Shown here one piece after another: positions 19,642 to 31,843 of a DNA stretch of 64,000 nt. The stretch is from positions 124,001 through 188,000 of the forward strand of contig JAWKAU010000226.1 in assembly GCA_033398695.1 (NCBI GenBank), in the 5' to 3' direction. Within the stretch, counting starts at the first letter, position 1. Each line of letters opens with the position of its first letter. The position numbers and the translations under genes are program-made. This DNA comes from Orobanche coerulescens. Lineage: Eukaryota; Streptophyta; Magnoliopsida; Lamiales; Orobanchaceae. The notes beneath the pieces were generated by a model. That model saw only the letters and a list, made by a program, of their open reading frames with translations. It was not told where the DNA came from and searched no databases.

Positions 19642-21932
19642 TGTAACACCCCCAAAATATCTCGAGGTATTACAGTGCCGTAAACCCCACGTGGGACCCA
19701 CAAGGCTAGTTGGAATAATAGGCATTTTAAGAAAATCGCGATAAAACATTAAATTCAAGGTTTACATAACGTGAGTCGAAAGATTTAAGGAAAAATGTAG
19801 TTTGTAGTCCAATTATTACACAACAAAAGTTTTTCCAAAGAAAACAATTTATTTCAATCTAAGCAGCGGCTAGAGATAATTCCAACATCGTTCAAGTCTG
19901 ACCGGACCCCTCGGGAATGTCCTGCACATGATGAACAATTTTACACTGCACGATTTAATCATACCAGGTAACCAAGGTCAGAGAATGCATACCAAATAAC
20001 AGTTACTAACATTGATATACGTCATCTTTACAATCACAGTATCTAGTAATCACATGGAATATTTCATCACTCGACCGACGTTGTCTCTCTCTCTTATCAC
20101 ATAAGCCCCAAGGTCGCAACCAAGGGTCACGGAAGTATCCACACGGGAATACCCCGGAACATAGGCGCCCAATTCGGGCCTTACCCCCTAACACATGTCC
20201 ACACGGGTACCATACAGGTTTTATCCCCAACACATCGGCCCATTTATAACATTTTTAGAGAAAGACAAACGTCGGCTTTTATCAAAATGGCACATACGCA
20301 CGTACGGTATAACATTGATATTAGAAAATTCTCGAGCAAGGTTTCACTTGCCTGTGATCCGATAGTAGGTGCTTTGTGATAAGGAGTCCCCATGCCCGTT
20401 CGAGCTTAACCTAACCACGAAGTATCCAATTAACACCTCGTACGGATTATGATGAATAAAACTAGTCTCCCTTTCCTAATCGGATTCCTAGTGTAGTTTT
20501 GGTTGTCGATATAAGTATCGTTTCTAAGTTTTAACGCATTGCATACCATTATCCCGTTCAATCCTATAATTATCATTAGGTATATCGATTTACTCAAGAA
20601 GATAATCCTATCATTCTTCGATTGACAACGAATTATTATGGCGTAATCGAATCTCATGCCTTCTAATTCAATTCTATATTCCGAATACTATAATCGACGG
20701 ATTCTATTGCACAATAACTTTGGTGGTTTGATACCCAATATTAATTATACTATCGAATCGTTTTCCTTAGTTTGCTAAGTGTCAAAAATCACAAGGTAAG
20801 GGTGGCTACGAACAATGGAACATACGGTAACGGATTACTACGAATTTTCCCACAATTGATTCGTCAAATTTTACATTCTTAGCGATGATTTGAAGTGAAA
20901 TTTCGTATGATAGATATGATTTGCATGAAACGAAACATATGAGAAACGATACTTCCGGTTACTACAATTCCATCCGACAAGATTGTTTACGAAGTTAGCA
21001 AAATCTACCCAATACCTGCAATCTAAAAAGTATAAATACGAAAACATCAAAGGTATAACTCCAGGGATTGGTGGCTTACCTTATTGGAAGAAGAATAATG
21101 AAGATAGTTGACGGATTCGCAAGAACTACGGGGAAAACGAGAAGTGACTTGAACGACTTGGATAATATTCACCGGAGCTCAAGAATCCACCTACTCAATG
21201 CTAGTTCAAGTGTATAAGAGGCTTAACAACCGGGTATAGGGCTAGGAATTTCTCCAAGGGTGATAGTTTGTGATGTTGGGTCGTGCAAATGAAGAAGGGA
21301 ATTACCATTTTATAAAACTTGTTTTTGGTAACGTACGTTAACGATAAGAGTGTTACGTACGTAAGGCGTATTACGTATGTAACAGTGTAATGACAACGTA
21401 CGTAAAGAACTCACTGCCCGAAATGTGCCCAAGTGTTACGTACGTTAAATTTGGGACATAACGTACGTAACGAATAGTTGACTCGTTTGTCCTCTAGCCC
21501 GCCGAAAGTAACTCTATCCGTGTCAAAGGAAAGATTTTGGTCGGGAGACCGACCCACCCGTTACGTACGTAATATAGCTACCCTAACGTACGTAACAATC
21601 GAAATATAGCGTACGTTATGCATGAGTGATAGCGCGCGTTAGACAGAACTTTAACGTGCGTTAGACATAAACTCTTTAGCCTCAAACCACATTCTAACCA
21701 TCTCAGGGTGACTATCTCTTCCACTCGTCAACAATTATCGGGGAAAAAGACGTTGGCCACCGTCATATTCGCACCGACGATCGTCCCACGGCGTCAAGGC
21801 GTGTCACCCCCGTTTCATTCACATCGTACAATTATATAGCACTCAATGGAATACATAAATAGAAATGACGTCACATTACCAAACATTCACACAGTACAAA
21901 GTAATCAAGCATGGAATACTGGAGGTATTACA
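19642..21932 (-). repeat. Tekay LTR B (shared middle LTR, 2291 bp)
   Basis: Starts TGTAACACCCCC and ends GGAGGTATTACA like LTR A. It lies directly between the PBS of unit 1 and the polypurine tract of unit 2. An ACGTACGT cluster runs from about 21331 to 21617. It has no flanking target duplication of its own, as expected for the middle LTR of a recombined tandem. Confidence 0.92.
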
Positions 21933-21967
21933 TATCACCCCTCTTAAAAATAGTTTCGTCACGAAAC

Positions 21968-22637
21968 TTAAGAAAATAACTCGGGATGGCTCTCCTTCAT
22001 GCTCGACTCCGTTTCCCAAGTCACTTCTTCCGTGCCGTGGTGCGACCACTGAATCTTCACGAGGGGTATGGCTTTATTTCTTAACATCTTCACACGCCGA
22101 TCCAAAATGGCGGTCGGTATCTCTCTAAAGGTAGCGTCATCGGAAATTTCCACTTCTTCGAAATTGAGCTTGTGACTCGGGTCATAGACATACTTCCTTA
22201 ATCGAGACGTGAAAAACGTTATGCACTCCATCCAGATGCGGCGGTAGAGCTAATCGATACGCGAGTTTCCCTACTCGGTCCAATATCTCAAACGGACCTA
22301 TAAATCTCGGGCTTAACTTGCCCTTCTGGCCGAAACGCCGGATACCTCGCATAGGTGATACTTTGACCCAAACATGATCCCCGACCGTAAATTCTAACAA
22401 TTGCTGTCGGTTTTCGGCATAAGATTTCTGGCGGCTCTGCGCGGCTAGCATGTGTTTCCGAACGATAGAGATCTTCTTAATGGACTCCTGGATAAGATCC
22501 AACTCGGTAACCGCGGTGTCGGAGGCATCATCCCAGCATAACGGTGACTTGCATCTTCGCCCATATAGGGCCTCGAATGGTGCCATGCCTATGCTTGTAT
22601 GCCAGCTGTTGTTGTACGAGAACTCCACTAACCCCAA
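21968..22637 (-). pseudogene. Tekay unit 2 integrase C-terminal part with chromodomain
   Basis: Same product as 14800-15420. VEFSYNNSWHTSIGMAPFE keeps the tryptophan that unit 1 lost. A small deletion/substitution near 22200 shifts the frame so that the chromodomain end (KIQWSHHGTEEVTWE) reads in a separate frame at 22231-21968. Confidence 0.88.
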
Positions 22638-22658
22638 ATGTCTAGCCCAATCCTTTCC

Positions 22659-23070
22659 CTAATCGAGCACGCATGCCCTCAACATATCTTCCAAGGTTTG
22701 AATCGTACGCTCGGTCTGTCCATCTGTCTGAGGATGATAAGCCGTGCTAAAGTGTATTTGGGTCCCCATAGCTTTATGGACGGCTTTCCGAAAACGAGAC
22801 ACATATCTGGTGTCCCTATCGGAAATGATGGACGAGGGAACACCATGTAGCCTTACGATCTCTCTGATGAAAATGACGGCCAGCTGTTCTGTCCCGGTTG
22901 TCTCTTGAATAGGAATGAAATGTGCTGATTTTGTCAATCGATCAACAATGACCCAAATTGTATCCTTTCCTCCCACTGCCGTAGGTAGCTTAGTGACAAA
23001 GTCCATTGATATGCTCTCCCATTTCCACTCCGGGATGGTAGGGGTTGCATAATTCTGGCTGGTCTGCGGT
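22659..23070 (-). pseudogene. Tekay unit 2 integrase core
   Basis: Minus strand [43 protein letters not shown] and YHPQTDGQTERT, ending at the same VLD-stop as unit 1. A one-base loss near 23036 separates it from the zinc-binding part in the upstream frame. Confidence 0.88.
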
Positions 23071-24551
23071 GTTTAATTTTCACTTGTTGGCACGTCATAC
23101 ATCGGGCGACGAACCTAGCAACTTCCCATTTCATATTCTTCCACCAAAAACTCTGTCGCAAATCTTTGTACATCTTGCTTGCTCCGGGGTGAATAGAATA
23201 GGGAGTGGAGTGCGCCTCTTTCAGTATAGTTTGCTTCAGCCCGTCATTCGGTGGAATACATATCCTGTTCTTGAACCTCACCAAATCACCCTGAATCTTA
23301 TAGTCGGAAACATCTCCTTTCTCGATTCTTGCACCAATCGCACGTAATTCAGGATCTTCCATCTGTGCTAGACGTATCTCATCTAGTAAGGACGAAAGTA
23401 TATTGATTGAGCATAATTGTCCTTGCCTACGTTGTACCCATACTTCGGTGTTGCTTCTCCTGATATCTTGCTGCAGTTTGGGCTGAACTGTTATGCTGGA
23501 TACCATTACCTCTTGTGTAGTTTTCCGACTAAGAGCATCAGCCACCACGTTGGCTTTTCCGGGATGATAAGAGATTTCCACATCGTAGTCCTTGATTAGC
23601 TCCAACCAACGCCTCTGTCTCATGTTTAATTCTCTCTGCGTGAAGATATATTTCAAACTCTTATGATCCGTGAAAACTTTGTAAGTAACTTCGTAGAGAT
23701 AGTGCCTCCAAATCTTGAGGGCATGCACCACCGCGGCTAGCTCCAAGTCATGTGTCGGGTAATTTACTTCGTACGGCTTCAGTTGTCGGGATGCGTACGC
23801 AACGACTCTGCCATTCTGCATGAAGACACACCCTAGTCCATGCTTGGATGCATCCGTGTATATAACGAATCCTTCTGTACCCTGTGGTAATACTAGTACT
23901 GGGGCGGTAGTTAGCCTACTCTTGAGCTCTTCGAAGCTCTTCTGGCAGTCTGCTGTCCATACAAATTTGGTGCTCTTTCTCAGTAGGTTCGTTAACGGTC
24001 GGGCGATACAGGAAAAAGCCTCGACGAATCTTCGATAGTAACCCGCAAGTCCCACGAAGCTCCTAACCTCCTTGACATTCTTCGGCGGTTCCCAAATCGT
24101 TATTGTATCGATCTTTTGTGGGTCGACCTTGACACCTTCTGCCGAGACAACATGTCCGAGAAAAATTACCTCCGGCATCCAGAATTCGCACTTGGACAGT
24201 TTCGCATAAAGTTGGTGTTGCCTTAACACGCTCAGCACTTGCCTCAAATGCTCCTCGTGTTCCTGTCGGCTTCGAGAATATATCAAGATGTCATCGATAA
24301 AAACCACCACGCATTTATCAAGGAAATCAATCAAAACTCTATTCATCAGTTCCATGAAAACGACTGGGGCATTAGTCAACCCGAATGATACCACGATATA
24401 CTCGTAATGCCCATACCTCGATCGAAATGCAGTCTTGGGTATATCTTCCTCCCGAATCCTCAATTGGTGATATTCGGACCGTAAATCGATCTTTGAAAAC
24501 ACGACTGCCCCTTGTAGCTGATCCAAGAGGTCATCAATTCTTGGTAGTGGA
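22934..24551 (-). pseudogene. Tekay unit 2 reverse transcriptase, RNase H and integrase N-terminus
   Basis: A long minus-strand frame: [58 protein letters not shown], RNase H ([31 protein letters not shown]), then integrase zinc region ([24 protein letters not shown]). It is cleaner here than unit 1 because the stop at the RT/RNase H join is absent. Its RT palm is cut at 24551 by an E-family solo LTR; the preceding part lies at 25493-25648. Confidence 0.9.
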
Positions 24552-25492
24552 TGATACGAATTACGTAAGTAATACGTATGAAATGCAACGGAAGATTAAC
24601 AAGTATCAAAGTATCACTTGAATTTTACTAAGGGTGGCCGAAATTTGATGGTGTTCGGCCGTGATGTAGTATGATGTACGGAGTTTGATGTGTTTTATCG
24701 AACTAGACCTATAACTCGATAAAAGGTAATCTCTTCCCAAGACCTTTTGAGAATTGATCAAGTTAAAATCTCGAGACGCGTCGAAACAATAACTAAAGTT
24801 TGTTGAACTCGTTCAACGTATATTTCAAAGGAAATACAAGGTTTATTATGATTCAAGATGTTTTACAAATACAACGAGCACTACTATATATAGTAGTCTC
24901 CAACCGTAAGAAAATACAACAAAACGAGAAATGAAACTTCCTAACACTTTCATTTCGGCCGAAAATCTAAGGGTGAGATACCAAGTATCTTTGTGTTATT
25001 AGGTGAAAGGGACATGAAGCAATCTTGGTCTTGATGGTGACATGAAGTAGAACAAAATATCATCCCTTGCACTTGCTTCCAATCGGCCGATCCTAATCAA
25101 GGATTGAGGAGGATTTTGTGAAGATTGATATCAACCTCTTTGGACTTATTAAGGTGGAAAAAGATATGAGAGACAATGACATGAAGAAGAAAGTCTTCAC
25201 TCCATCTTCATTTTCGGCCGTTTGTGTCATGGTGGGGAAGGAGAAGATAACTTCATTATCTTGTCAAGATATGAAGTCAAGTGAGGTCCCTTTCAAGCAT
25301 GATATGGCCGATTTTTCATGCTTTCGGACCGGTTCCGTCGTCGAATCTTACGTTACTCCAATTCCGATTAACAACGTAACTCCAATCCGCGTATTCTTTT
25401 CTCCCAAGTATAATGATGCATGGCCATGCGTATCGTCGTGGACGTCGATTTTTATTGGAGCTTCTTCGACTGGAATATTAGATATCGTATCA
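24552..25492 (-). repeat. E-family solo LTR #1 (941 bp) in Tekay unit 2
   Basis: In plus coordinates starts TGATACGAATTACG and ends GATATCGTATCA; flanks gtgga (24547-24551) and atgga (25493-25497), a 5-bp duplication with one mismatch. Same family as the LTRs of element E. The double hairpin is present (24695-24753, minus strand). A lone LTR with target duplication is the usual product of LTR-LTR recombination. Confidence 0.88.
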
Positions 25493-25648
25493 ATGGATAA
25501 CGATTCTTGATAGTAACCTTATTCAACTCCCTGTAGTCGATGCACAAGCATAGAGAGTTGTCTTTCTTCTTAACAAAAAGTACCGGCGCGCCCCACGGCG
25601 AGGTGCTTGGGCGGATCAACCCTTTCTCCAACAGATCTTCGAGCTATA
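25493..25648 (-). pseudogene. Tekay unit 2 reverse transcriptase, N-terminal segment
   Basis: The minus strand encodes the region corresponding to [20 protein letters not shown] and [15 protein letters not shown], in single-frame agreement with unit 1 at 17400-17550. It is an island of target sequence between solo LTR #1 and element E. Confidence 0.85.
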
Positions 25649-26627
25649 TGATACGAATTACGTGAGTAATACGTATAAAACACAACGGAAGATTAACAAG
25701 TAACAAAGTATCACTTGAATTTTACTAAAGGTGGCCGAAATTTTGATGGTGTTCGGCCGTGAGGTAGTGTGATGTACGGATTGTGATGTGTTTTATCGAA
25801 CTAGACCTATAACTCGATAAAAGGTAATCTCTTCCCAAGACCTTTTGAGAATTGATCAAGTTAAAATCTCGAGACGCGTCGAAACAATAACTAAGGTTTG
25901 CTGAACTCGTTCAACGTATATTTCAAAGGAAATACAAGGTTTTTTTATGATTCAAGATATCTTACAAATACAACGAGCACTACTATATATAGTAGTTTCC
26001 AACCGAAAGAAAATACAACAAAATGAGAAAACGAAACTTCCTAGCAATCATCCTAATCGGCCGAAAATATCAAGGGGATACCAAGCAATCTTGGATTTTA
26101 TTGTTTGATTGAGACATGAAGAGATCTTGGTCTTTATTTCATGATGGTGACATGAAGGATCTTTGATGAAAGTCTTCACAAATCATCCTTCTTGCAAGCT
26201 TCCAATCGGCCGATCCTAATCAAGGAGTGAGGAGGATTTGGTGTAGATTTGATGAAGATATCTTCCTCCTTGGAATTACATGGGTGATAATGAAATGAGG
26301 GACAATGACATGAAGAAGAAAATCTTCACTCCATCTACAAGTTTCGGCCGTTTGTGTCATGGTGGGGAAGGAGGAAATCACTTCATTATTTTGTAAAGAT
26401 ATGAAGTCAAGATATGTCCCTTTCAAGCATGATATGGCCGATTTTTCATGCTTTCGGACCGATTCCGTCGTCGAATTCTACGTTACTCCGATTCCGATTA
26501 ACAACGTAACTCCAATCCGTTTAACATTTTCTCCTAAGTATAACGATGCATGGCCATGCGAATTTGCATCATCATGGATGTCGATTTTTATTGGAGTTTC
26601 TTCGATCGAATATTAGATATCGTATCA
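25649..26627 (-). repeat. E 3' LTR (979 bp)
   Basis: TGATACGAATTACGTG...GATATCGTATCA. Palindromic TATA region CTACTATATATAGTAG near 25980; double TAGGTC/AAGGTC hairpin at 25793-25851 (minus strand). A one-base loss near 26605 breaks the LTR-encoded C-terminal frame that the solo copy at 45084 keeps. Confidence 0.92.
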
Positions 26628-27213
26628 TTCCCTCCGTCTTTGAAAGGAATTGACCTCAATTCCGCAATGCCATCGTCGTCAAGATAAGGTGAGAGATCAC
26701 CTACGTTGAATGTCGCGTGTACTCCGTATTCGCCCGGAAGTTCGACTTTGTATGCGTTGTCGTTCAACTTTTCCACAATTTTGTACGGACCCTCGGCTCT
26801 CGGCATCAATTTGTTCTTCCGTTTGCTTGGGAATCTTTCTTTTCTCAAATGTATCCAACTAAGTCGCCAACATCAAATAATCTCGCTTTTTTATTTTTGT
26901 TCGACTTCCGTTTGTACATTTCATTCACTTCTCTAATCCGTTCCCGTATCTTTTCATGTAACTTCATCATGGATTTGAGTTTTGCTTCGGCGTCCTTGTG
27001 AACCAATTCGTTGCTCGGCAAGGGAATCAAGTCCAATGGCAAGTGCGGATTTAATCCGTATACCACTTCAAAAGGTGAATGGGCCGTGGCATAACCGGGT
27101 GATCGGTTGTATGCGAATTCCGCATGAGCAAGTTTAACGTCCCAATCCTTATGTGTTTTATTTACCAACCCTCGTAATAATGCTCCTAAGGTTCGATTAG
27201 TTACCTCGGTCAT
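26588..27213 (-). pseudogene. E integrase, C-terminal half
   Basis: Minus strand TEVTNRTLGALLRGLV, EFAYNRSPGYATAHSPFEVVYG, then after a frameshift near 26848 RKERFPSKRKNKLMPRAEGP, NDNAYKVELPGEYG, FNVGDLSPYLDDDG and ELRSIPFKDGGNDT running into the LTR. A short deletion removes the QTDGQ motif at the join with the core (near 27217). Confidence 0.85.
26628..26645 (-). promoter_or_regulatory. E polypurine tract
   Basis: Minus strand CTTTCAAAGACGGAGGGAA immediately before the 3' LTR. It is interrupted by a few pyrimidines but is in the expected place. Confidence 0.65.
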
Positions 27214-27220
27214 CCGTCGA

Positions 27221-28627
27221 TCATGGGTGATGTGAAGTCTTGAATAGGAGTTTAGTACCCACTTTCCTCCATAAAGTATTCCGAGTAACTCGAAATTTGG
27301 AATCTCGATCCGACACGATAGTTTTCGAACTCCGTGTAAACGAACTACTTCCTAAGTACAAGTCCGCCACATTGCTTGCATCATCGGTTTTGTGGCATGC
27401 GATAAAGTGAGCCATTTTCGAAAAACGGTCGACGACCACCATGATCGAGTCTTTGCCTCGTTGAGTACGAGGTAAAGCCACAATAAAATCCATCGAGACA
27501 TCCTCCCACGGTCGTAACGGTATTGGCAACGGCATGTATGTACTCGACTTGAACGAACTTTTCATCATGTGACAAGTTACGCATTTGCTCACGATTGTGC
27601 TTACGTCACCATACATCTTCGGCCAAAAGAAATGTTCTTTTAGCACCTCTACAGTCTTGGTCGAGCCGAAATGACCGGCTAGTCCTCCTCCGTGCGCCTC
27701 CCGAACCAGCAATTCCCGAATTGTATGTCTCGGCACACATAACTTATTTCCCTTGAAAAGAAAGCCATCCTGTAAAACAAATTCCTCGTACGGGGCCGTT
27801 TTACAACGGTTAAAAATTTCCCCGAAGTCCAAATCGTCGTTGTAATGATCTTTCAAAGTCTCGAACCCCAACAAACGAACATCTAGCATCGACAGTAAGG
27901 CATACCGTCTCGATAGCGCATCCGCCACTACATTACTCTTCCCGTCTTTGTACTTGGATGAAAAGTGAAAAGATTGTAAAAATTCCACCCATTTTGCATG
28001 TCTCGGGCTTAGCTTACTTTGTCCGTTGATGTATTTCAACGACTCGTGATCCGAATGCAGCACGAAATGTTTCGAACGTAGATAATGACTCCAATGATCG
28101 AGTGCTCTTACGATAGCATAGAACTCCTTGTCGTAAGTACAATAATTCACTCGGGCGCCACTTAACTTCTCCGAAAAATAGGCGATGGGACGGCCTCGTT
28201 GAATAAGCACTGCCCCGATTCCAACTCCGCTAGCGTCGCATTCCACCTCAAACGGTTGTGAAAAATCGGGTAACGTCAAAATCGGCGCTTCACATAATTT
28301 TCCCTTCAAATTTTCAAAAGCCTTTTGGGCCGCCTCGTTCCATGCAAAGGTTCCCTTTTTCAGACACTCCGTGATCGGACTGGATATAGTGCTAAAGTCC
28401 CGTATGAATCGTCGGTAAAAAGAAGCGAGGCCATGAAATGACCGTACCTCCGTGATTGTTTTTGGGGTCGGCCACGACTTGATTGCCGCGATCTTCTCTT
28501 GGTCGACCGAAACTCCGTCTTTCGAAACCACATAGCCGAGAAAGATAAGACTCTCGACTAGGAAAGTACACTTCTCCCGTTTTCCATAAAGTTTTTGTTC
28601 CCTTAGCGTCTCAAATACGTACCGCAA
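27221..28627 (-). pseudogene. E RT thumb, RNase H and integrase core
   Basis: 468 codons on the minus strand: [35 protein letters not shown], RNase H ([58 protein letters not shown]), integrase zinc region ([14 protein letters not shown] ... [10 protein letters not shown]) and core ([41 protein letters not shown]). Frame ends at HHP where the next motif is deleted. Confidence 0.9.
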
Positions 28628-28644
28628 ATGTTCGAGATGTTCCT

Positions 28645-29149
28645 CTACGGACCCATGTAGATTAAAATGTCGTCTAAGTACACGACAACAAACTTTCCCA
28701 AGAAAGGTTTAAGAACCTCGTTCATCAACCTCATAAAAGTGCTCGGGGCGTTGGTGAGGCCGAATGGCATCACAACCCATTCGTAAAGTCCATTCTTTGT
28801 TTTAAACGCCGTTTTCCATTCGTCTCTCTCGCATGCGGATTTGATGGTATCCGCTCCGTAAATCAACTTTGGAAAATATAACCGAGCCATGTAACTCGTC
28901 CGGATGTCGTCTAGTCTCGGGATGGGAAACCGATACTTGACGGTGATGTTATTCACGGCTCTCACAATACACATTCGCCATGTTCCGTCCTTTTTGGTAC
29001 AAGTAGAACTGAACCGCACACGGACTTAAACTTTCTCGGACATATCCGTGATTCATGAGTTCATCAATTTGTCGTTGTAGTTCTTTGGTTTCTTCGGGAT
29101 TACAACGATACGCCGCTTTGTTCGGTAATGGAGCTCGGTATAAGATCAA
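28645..29149 (-). pseudogene. E reverse transcriptase palm
   Basis: Minus strand [20 protein letters not shown], then a frame change near 29000, [46 protein letters not shown] and [12 protein letters not shown]. Multiple small indels, including loss of the SGYHQI block order, show decay. Confidence 0.85.
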
Positions 29150-29822
29150 ACTGGTTTACAATCCAGCGGATATGTGGTAATCCTACAGGCAAGACTACAT
29201 GAAATACGTCCGAAAACTCGTGTAATAGTGCGTCTATCTCTTCCTCATGTTGCGATTTGGTGGCAAGATTTTGGACCTCTTTGATCATCATCAAATAAAC
29301 ACGTTCGCCATCGTCAATGGCGTGTTCGACTTCTTTCTCGTTTGCAAACATCGTAAGTTTCGGTCCTTCGACTTTTTTCGAACTCATCGTCCGGATAGCT
29401 TGAGGTGACATAGGTTTAAGAACAATTTTTTTACCTTTGTCACGTAACTCATACTCATTACTCCTCCCTCGATGTAGTACGTCCCGATCAAATAACCAAG
29501 GTCTTCCTAATAACACGTGACATGCGTCCATCGGTAGTACATCGCATGTAATATCATCGCCATACGAACCCATGGTGAGTCCGACCTTCACTTGCCTTGA
29601 TACTTTCACCTTGTTTCCATCATCGAGCCAATGGAGTGCATACGGCTTAGGATGGGCCGTGGTGATCAAGCCGAGTTTTGAGACCATCTCGCTTGATGCC
29701 ACGTTTGTACAACTTCCACCGTCAATGATCAAGCTACACCATTTCTCTCCGACACGACACTTCGTGTGAAAGATTTGGTCTCGTTGTTCTTCGTCACTTG
29801 GGGCGGCCTTCGTTTGTAACAT
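29100..29822 (-). pseudogene. E protease
   Basis: Minus strand: DQIFHTKCRVGEKWCSLI, IIDGGSCTNVASSEMVSKLG (active-site D-G-G), TMGSYGDDITCDVLPMDACH and VLLGRPWLFDRD. The family uses DGG rather than DTG at the retropepsin site. Ends in a frame change as RT starts. Confidence 0.88.
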
Positions 29823-29898
29823 GCGAAGGACGAGGTTCGTGTCATAGTTCGGGGCATCGTATGCCTCGCATTCTTCTTCTTCTTCGTCAGCTTCTAAG

Positions 29899-30812
29899 TT
29901 AAAACGTCTCCAACTCTTTCTTCTTGGCTAGTAATTCTTCTCGGACGGCTATGGCTTCTCGTAACGTCACAATCCTCCGATTTGGACAAGCACTTTGATA
30001 GTGTCCAAATCCTTGACATTTGAAACACCGGACTTTAGATAGGCTTGTTTCCTTTGGTGTGATAGGAGTTTTTGGGATGGTAGTAACGGGTTGGCTTGTG
30101 GTGATAGGTTTTGGAAACGAGCTAGAACTCGCGCCAAAGTTGGTATTTCCGTATTTAGGTGGGAATTCGGGTTTAGAGATTTTTGTTTTGTTTTGATTTT
30201 CCAACTTTATGCAAAGTCCGCATAAAGTATCAAAGTCGGAATAGGGGTAGAGTTCCACGGAATTAGCAATGTTTTTGTTCAAACCTCGTAGGAAACGGGA
30301 CATCCGCAATTCTTCGCTTTCTTCAAGTTCTCCCATCAAGGATAAGTTTTCAAACTCCTCGATGTACTCCTCGACACTTAGTTTTCCTTGCGTGAGTTCA
30401 GAAATTTTTCGATACAAGCTTAACTTGTGTGTAGTCGGGACATATCTCTTTCGTAGTTTCTTTTTTAGAGAATCCCACGAACGTATCTTCTCTTTTCCGC
30501 ACGAACTCTTTGTGTCTTCATTCGCTCAAACCAAAGGGAAGCTCCCTTTCCAAGTTTGAGGATCGCATACTTGCAACGTACCTCGTCATTGAGATCCTTG
30601 AACTCGAACATTCGTTCAATTTTTCTTTCCCACTCCAAATAAACCTCGGGATCGGTGCCGCCTACGAACTCCGGGAGTTCGCTTGTCTTGTATTCATCAG
30701 CATGTCGTGGTGCATGCATGGTGTCGTATCCTCGTCGTGCTTGGATTCTGGGCTCCGGTAAGCCACGAAGAACGTCACGTAGTTGTGCCACTTCTTCATC
30801 GGTGAATGCCAT
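29899..30812 (-). pseudogene. E gag polyprotein
   Basis: Start at minus-strand ATG 30812 (MAFTDEEVAQLRDVLRGLPEP). Capsid-like gag domain: EVYLEWERKIERMFEFKDLN, CKYAILKLGKGASLWFERMK, then a frameshift near 30465 and LSVEEYIEEFENLSLMGEL, RFLRGLNKNIANSVELYPYS and CGLCIKLENQNK. One CCHC knuckle CFKCQGFGHYQSAC is near the C-terminal end, then LREAIAVREELL. Gag forms the particle and its knuckle binds RNA. Confidence 0.9.
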
Positions 30813-30846
30813 CTTCTTGAGTAACTTCGAGAGCTGTGATACAAAT

Positions 30847-30859
30847 GGCTCTGGTACCA
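30847..30859 (-). promoter_or_regulatory. E primer binding site
   Basis: Minus strand TGGTACCAGAGCC, five bases after the 5' LTR; one change from TGGTATCAGAGCC of initiator tRNA-Met. Confidence 0.85.
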
Positions 30860-30863
30860 CTTA

Positions 30864-31843
30864 TGATACGAATTACGTGAGTAATACGTATAAAACGCAA
30901 CGGAAGATTAACAAGTAACAAAGTATCACTTGAATTTTACTAAAGGTGGCCGAAATTTTGATGGTGTTCGGCCGTGAGGTAGTGTGATGTACGGATTGTG
31001 ATGTGTTTTATCGAACTAGACCTATAACTCGATAAAAGGTAATCTCTTCCCAAGACCTTTTGAGAATTGATCAAGTTAAAATCTCGAGACGCGTCGAAAC
31101 AATAACTAAGGTTTGCTGAACTCGTTCAACGTATATTTCAAAGGAAATACAAGGTTTTTTTATGATTCAAGATATCTTACAAATACAACGAGCACTACTA
31201 TATAGAGTAGTTTCCAACCGAAAGAAAATACAACAAAACGAGAAAACGAAACTTCCTAGCAATCATCCTAATCGACCGAAAATATCAAGGGGATACCAAG
31301 CAATCTTGGATTTTATTGTTTGATTGAGACATGAAGAGATCTTGGTCTTTATTTCATGATGGTGACATGAAGGATCTTTGATAAAAGTCTTCACAAATCA
31401 TCCTTCTTGCAAGCTTCCAATCGGCCGATCCTAATCAAGGAGTGAGGAGGATTTGGTGTAGATTTGATGAAGATATCTTCCTCCTTGGAATTACATGGGT
31501 GATAATGAAATGAGGGACAATGACATGAAGAAGAAAATCTTCACTCCATCTACAAGTTTCGGCCGTTTGTGTCATGGTGGGGAAGGAGGAAATCACTTCA
31601 TTATTTTGTAAAGATATGAAGTCAAGATATGTCCCTTTCAAGCATGATATGGCCGATTTTTCATGCTTTCGGACCGATTCCGTCGTCGAATTCTACGTTA
31701 CTCCGATTCCGATTAACAACGTAACTCCAATCCGTTTAACATTTTCTCCTAAGTATAACGATGCATGGCCATGCGAATTTGCATCATCATGGATGTCGAT
31801 TTTTATTGGAGTTTCTTCGACTGGAATATTAGATATCGTATCA
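30864..31843 (-). repeat. E 5' LTR (980 bp)
   Basis: Near-identical to 25649-26627. The double hairpin is at 31008-31035 and 31047-31066 (minus strand). TATA region near 31195 reads TATATAGAGTAG, a one-base break of the palindrome kept in the 3' LTR. Confidence 0.92.

Larger units (their letters stand above)
25649..31843 (-). mobile_element. Element E: CRM-like gypsy retrotransposon, complete but mutated
   Basis: LTRs 25649-26627 (3') and 30864-31843 (5'), perfect target duplication ctata (25644-25648 and 31844-31848), PBS at 30847-30859 and polypurine tract at 26628-26645. Internal order on the minus strand: gag, protease, RT, RNase H, integrase. By eye the LTRs differ at about five sites, so it is a fairly recent insertion in Tekay unit 2. 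Frameshifts split the coding region into blocks. It is distinct from the M1/P4 family in LTR sequence but close in protein. Confidence 0.93.

Noticed and set aside
25118..25510. 130-codon plus-strand frame in E solo LTR #1 and its counterparts at 26359, 31574 and 45030
   Set aside because: Antisense to the LTR-encoded C-terminal peptide and promoter region; not conserved in length between copies.
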